NCBI GenBank assembly: GCA_017961965.1
Contig: JAGCWG010000108.1
Span: forward strand, 1-9,079
Direction: 5' to 3'
Origin: Bacteroidaceae bacterium
GTDB lineage: Bacteria > Bacteroidota > Bacteroidia > Bacteroidales > Bacteroidaceae
Length of the DNA stretch: 9,079 bases
Below are positions 6,238 to 9,079 of the stretch, piece after piece. Under the pieces are notes generated by a model. It worked only from the letters and a program-made list of their open reading frames with translations. It had not been told where the DNA came from and did no database searches. The translations under genes and the position numbers were made by a program. Within the stretch, counting starts at the first letter, position 1. The number at the start of each line of letters is the position of its first letter.

Positions 6238-6268
6238 CAAAATTACACATTTCTTCTTGTTTCTCAAA
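6238..6268 (-). promoter_or_regulatory. Consensus Bacteroidetes promoter for the small protein-lipoprotein operon
   Basis: On the minus strand, TTTG (6268-6265), a 19-bp spacer, and TAATTTTG (6245-6238) match the primary sigma-factor promoter TTTG-N19-TAnnTTTG exactly. Transcription would start near 6231, giving a leader of about 19 nt before the ATG at 6212. This is the best promoter in the window. Confidence 0.85.
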
Positions 6269-6710
6269 GGAAACTACTATTAATTCGTGAGTTCTACGTA
6301 ATATTTATTCAATGAGTCTATCTTTGCCAATAATTTCAATGTTCATGGATGGATTCTTCGGTAATAGGTGAAGACCGACTTGTGTCTGACGTTCCACGAA
6401 GAAGTTGTAGGAGAGCTTGTGTATAGAACTCCATCATAGTGTAATTGCCACAAGTTGAACATCCGTAAGACCGAACTTACATTTTGACACTTGATGATTC
6501 ACGGAAGAATTACGAAGGGTTACCGAAGGGTTATCGAAGGATTAACGGAGGTGGTGTGGGTGACACGAAGATAACATTCCTTGCATTTTCTTTGCAAAAT
6601 GCTTAGGGAATACGGAAACCAAGTGGAAAAGTGAATTTTCATAAGGAACAAAACTGGAATTGGCAATGGATGTTTTTCAACATATCCATTGAAATAAATG
6701 GTAAAATCTA
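6269..6710. other. Divergent intergenic region without a convincing gene
   Basis: The minus strand has a frame open from 6541 to a TGA at 6436-6434, without an ATG. This TGA overlaps an ATG (6437-6435) that opens a 33-codon frame to 6336. The first frame, if read through its stop, stays open to 6305. These may be traces of a decayed gene or chance. An 11-bp tandem repeat lies at 6502-6556. Two small hairpins follow: GCATTTT/AAAATGC (6583-6589/6596-6602) and AATGGAT/ATCCATT (6665-6671/6684-6690). Neither has a terminator T-run. Confidence 0.5.
6502..6556. repeat. 11-bp tandem repeat, five units
   Basis: Five units of 11 bp in exact register, starting at 6502, 6513, 6524, 6535 and 6546. The central three are CGAAGGGTTAC, CGAAGGGTTAT and CGAAGGATTAA; the outer two are more diverged. 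The length is not a multiple of three, so a change in copy number would shift any reading frame crossing it. Confidence 0.8.
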
Positions 6711-6742
6711 TTGCTTTGTTTCAAATATTATTTGTATGTTTG
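6711..6742 (+). promoter_or_regulatory. Probable promoter of the secreted-protein gene
   Basis: TATGTTTG (6735-6742) matches TAnnTTTG, with TTG (6711-6713) 21 bp upstream. Transcription would start near 6749, leaving a leader of roughly 67 nt that is A/T-rich. A second, poorer box-like sequence (TTTATTTG, 6772-6779) is closer to the gene. Confidence 0.55.
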
Positions 6743-6815
6743 CAATCAAAATCACACTAACTGATTTAAACTTTATTTGCAACTATACTAAAATACTAAT
6801 AACTTAACAAGAACT

Positions 6816-9079
6816 ATGAAGAAATTATTACTATCCGCAGCAGCTGCCGTTCTGTGCATGTCTTCGTATGCAGAGTGGAAACAGCCAGCAGTTCCTCAGG
6901 CTCAGCCTATTGCTGAGGGGCAGGAATTATACCTATTCAATGTAGAGGCACGTGGTTTCCTTGTAGGAGCCAACGATTGGGGTACGCGTGCCAGCGTAAG
7001 CCCGACATTGGGTCACAAGGTTAAACTTGAGGCAGGAACACAAGCTGCTTCTTACTACATTACGAACTATGTCCTTCAGGGTGGCATGAAAGACCAGTGG
7101 GGATATATGTTCATAGAAGATGACAGAAACATCTGGGTGGACAACACCAAGGATGGCAAGAAAAACAATCAATACACATTCAAGTCGCTTGGTGACAATA
7201 AGTTCAGAATATGCTTGTCTGATGCCAATAACACGTTCACACTCACCGATTATGAGGATACCTTCATAGGACTCGGCAAGAACGAGGACGACACACGTCT
7301 CTATCTCTGCGACCTGACAGATTATAATGCCTATCCTGAGGCAGAGTGTAAACTCACATGGATACTTGTCACATCTGCTGACTACGAGGCTTTCATTCCT
7401 AAGAATGAGGCATATCTCGCTTCCGTTGAACTTGACAAGGCTATCAAGGAAGCTAAGGCAACGACAGGTACGGATGCAAAGGCTATCAGCGATGCTGAGG
7501 CTCGCTATGCCAATGAGTCAAGCACAGTTGACGAGCTTAAAGCTGCAACAGAGGCAATACGTATTGCAATCGGTCAAGCTAAACTGAGCGTTGCAACCCT
7601 TGAAGACCCAGTAGATGTGCTCCCAATCTTTGGTATTGCCACAGACTTCACTGATGGCAAGGACACAGGATGGACATCAACAACAGGCGCAGTCAACAAG
7701 GGTGCGACAAACGGAAATAATGCCAAGGATTTTGATGTGACAGGCAACCACTATGAGAACTGGAGTGGTGGTGTGTTCTCTGCAGGTAAGATTAGTGCAA
7801 CGGTCAACAACCTTCTTCCTGGTGTGTATCAGCTTAATGCTTTGGCTTACACAGCATCAGGTAAGGGTGCAAACCTTTATGCAGGCAATGCCCGCACGGA
7901 GGTGACTGGAACAAAGATAGATATAGAGGAAGATTATGATTGCTTGACAGTAATAAATGGCGGCACTCTTGAATTTGGTCTTGATGTGGCAAACAACGCT
8001 ACCAACTGGGTCGGTCTTGATAATGTACACCTTTATTATCGTGGCAATAGCGCAGACGCTTATGCTGCCGTCAACACAATACTTGACGAGACTGAGGAAG
8101 ACTATATGTCTGACCTCGGAAACTACACCTCTGCATTTGAGATGTCTATATATAATAGGTATGATGAGGCAAAGAAGGCATTCGAGGCAGTAAGAAATAC
8201 TACTGGCGAGGAATATGTGACAGCATTCAATAACCTTATTCTTGCACGTCAGGATATGGAGAAGAGCATAGAGACATACGCTCCATACCTCAATAAGTTT
8301 ATCGATGCAATAGAATGGTTGAATACAGTCGTGGCGGATGGAGACGACATCGAACTTCTCGCCTCTTATCTCGAAGATGAGGAGGGACCTGTAACAGGCA
8401 AGTTCAACGGTAATGGTGGTGCCATGTACATCATCGCTAACGGACTTCTCACACCTGAGCAGATTGCAAGCGAATATGAATATCTCAGCACTCTATACTC
8501 TGCTGCAATGGCAGGAAGTATGAAGGATGGCGACGATTGTACACAACTTCTCGTCAACCCTGATTTCAAGGAGATGGGTGGTTGGAACTCCGCTGCTGGT
8601 ATCGAGTGGCCATTGGGTAAGGATGACTTCAAGCTGTTCCAGGCATGGGGACGTGTATGTGACGTGAACCAGACACTCAAGGACCTCCAGAATGGTATCT
8701 ACGAGATGACTCTTCAGGCAGTATATAAGCCAGACAATGATGAGGCTATCCGTCAGACATACGCTTATATCAATGACTTTGACACAAAGATTGGTGTACC
8801 AACAGAGGATCATCCTGTTACATCTGCCGACGAGGCATCTGATGCCTTCAAGGATGGACTCTATACAGTAACAGCATACGGTCTTGTGACGGACAACACG
8901 TTGCGCCTTGGTATTGCAAACCGTCTTCGTACTGGTGAACAAGGTGTTCTCTGGGCTGGTGGCGTCAAGCTCACCTATCGTGCAAAGAATGCTGATGCTT
9001 GTGCTTCACTCCTCACGTCACTCGAAGATATTGCCAATACAGTAGTCATTGGTGACCTTGGAAAGGAAGAAGTGAACAA
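6816..9079 (+). CDS. Large secreted multidomain surface protein, 3' end outside window
   Basis: The frame starts at the ATG at 6816 and stays open for 754 complete codons to the right edge, so the gene is truncated by the window and not by mutation. Residues 1-19 form a signal peptide (MKKLLLSAAAAVLCMSSYA, cleavage before EW). Residues about 36-185 begin with a block (ELYLFNVEARGFLVGANDWG) typical of an N-terminal domain of Bacteroidales secreted proteins. Residues about 198-258 are Ala/Glu/Lys-rich and helical, FIVAR-like in pattern. Residues about 272-410 look like a beta-sandwich binding module (LLPGVYQLNALAYT, then NWVGLDNVHLYYRG). A helical stretch follows at about 411-520, then a second module at about 577-722 starting LLVNPDF and containing LQNGIYEMTLQAVY. 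No catalytic motif is visible. Likely role: exported carbohydrate- or surface-binding protein. The missing C-terminus would show whether it has a type IX sorting domain. Confidence 0.93.
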   Translation, partial: MKKLLLSAAAAVLCMSSYAEWKQPAVPQAQPIAEGQELYLFNVEARGFLVGANDWGTRASVSPTLGHKVKLEAGTQAASYYITNYVLQGGMKDQWGYMFIEDDRNIWVDNTKDGKKNNQYTFKSLGDNKFRICLSDANNTFTLTDYEDTFIGLGKNEDDTRLYLCDLTDYNAYPEAECKLTWILVTSADYEAFIPKNEAYLASVELDKAIKEAKATTGTDAKAISDAEARYANESSTVDELKAATEAIRIAIGQAKLSVATLEDPVDVLPIFGIATDFTDGKDTGWTSTTGAVNKGATNGNNAKDFDVTGNHYENWSGGVFSAGKISATVNNLLPGVYQLNALAYTASGKGANLYAGNARTEVTGTKIDIEEDYDCLTVINGGTLEFGLDVANNATNWVGLDNVHLYYRGNSADAYAAVNTILDETEEDYMSDLGNYTSAFEMSIYNRYDEAKKAFEAVRNTTGEEYVTAFNNLILARQDMEKSIETYAPYLNKFIDAIEWLNTVVADGDDIELLASYLEDEEGPVTGKFNGNGGAMYIIANGLLTPEQIASEYEYLSTLYSAAMAGSMKDGDDCTQLLVNPDFKEMGGWNSAAGIEWPLGKDDFKLFQAWGRVCDVNQTLKDLQNGIYEMTLQAVYKPDNDEAIRQTYAYINDFDTKIGVPTEDHPVTSADEASDAFKDGLYTVTAYGLVTDNTLRLGIANRLRTGEQGVLWAGGVKLTYRAKNADACASLLTSLEDIANTVVIGDLGKEEVN

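Noticed and set aside
6319..6326. TATCTTTG on the plus strand as a promoter
   Set aside because: The -7 box matches, but there is no -33 TTTG at 19-21 bp and no plausible gene follows before 6816.
7327..8193. Plus-strand frames of 86 and 78 codons
   Set aside because: They lie out of frame inside the secreted-protein gene, which is open throughout.
8366..8942. Minus-strand frames of 104 and 149 codons near the right edge
   Set aside because: Both are antisense to the continuous 754-codon secreted-protein frame.
1..9079. Diversity-generating retroelement or complete insertion sequence in the window
   Set aside because: No reverse transcriptase, template repeat, transposase or paired terminal repeats were found; only the lectin-like module of the lipoprotein is suggestive.

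Overview
The window looks like chromosome from a Bacteroidales bacterium, most likely Prevotella or a close relative. The evidence is: three sites matching the Bacteroidetes -7 box TAnnTTTG placed sensibly upstream of genes, one of them with a -33 TTTG at exactly 19 bp; a fimbrillin-type lipoprotein; a PF09820-type AAA-ATPase/PD-(D/E)XK protein; a large secreted protein of the Bacteroidales jelly-roll type; and AT-rich intergenic spacers full of short tandem repeats. No rRNA, tRNA, CRISPR array, transposase or phage gene was seen.

Layout. On the minus strand, in transcription order from right to left: a 56-aa small protein (6212-6042), a fimbrillin-like lipoprotein with a C-type-lectin-like C-terminus (6038-4590, 3 nt behind the small gene and probably in the same operon), an AAA-ATPase-like protein (4168-2612), quinolinate synthase nadA (2426-1404) and the tRNA 2-thiouridylase mnmA (1193-129). 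The AAA gene, nadA and mnmA are separated by spacers of roughly 185-420 bp carrying repeats and hairpins. The AAA gene and nadA have their own promoter boxes, so these look like single-gene transcription units. On the plus strand, a secreted multidomain protein starts at 6816 and runs off the right edge. It has 754 complete codons and no stop in the window, and is the longest gene here. It diverges from the small-protein/lipoprotein operon across about 600 bp without a convincing gene.

How the genes fit together. mnmA and nadA are housekeeping genes (wobble-uridine thiolation and NAD biosynthesis) with no evident link to each other. The right half is a cell-surface module: a lipoprotein pilin or pilin-tip candidate with a small leader-type partner, divergent from a large exported, probably carbohydrate- or surface-binding protein. 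The AAA protein belongs to a family that is expanded in Bacteroidales and has no settled role.

The most unusual DNA is intergenic. Between the lipoprotein and AAA genes lies a cluster of hairpins. Its centre is a 51-bp near-palindrome built from TTTAC-N5-GTAAA dyads repeated at an exact 22-bp spacing. Heptamer tandem repeats occur in three spacers (four tracts), a 9-bp tandem repeat in inverted orientation lies upstream of mnmA, and an 11-bp tandem repeat lies in the divergent region.
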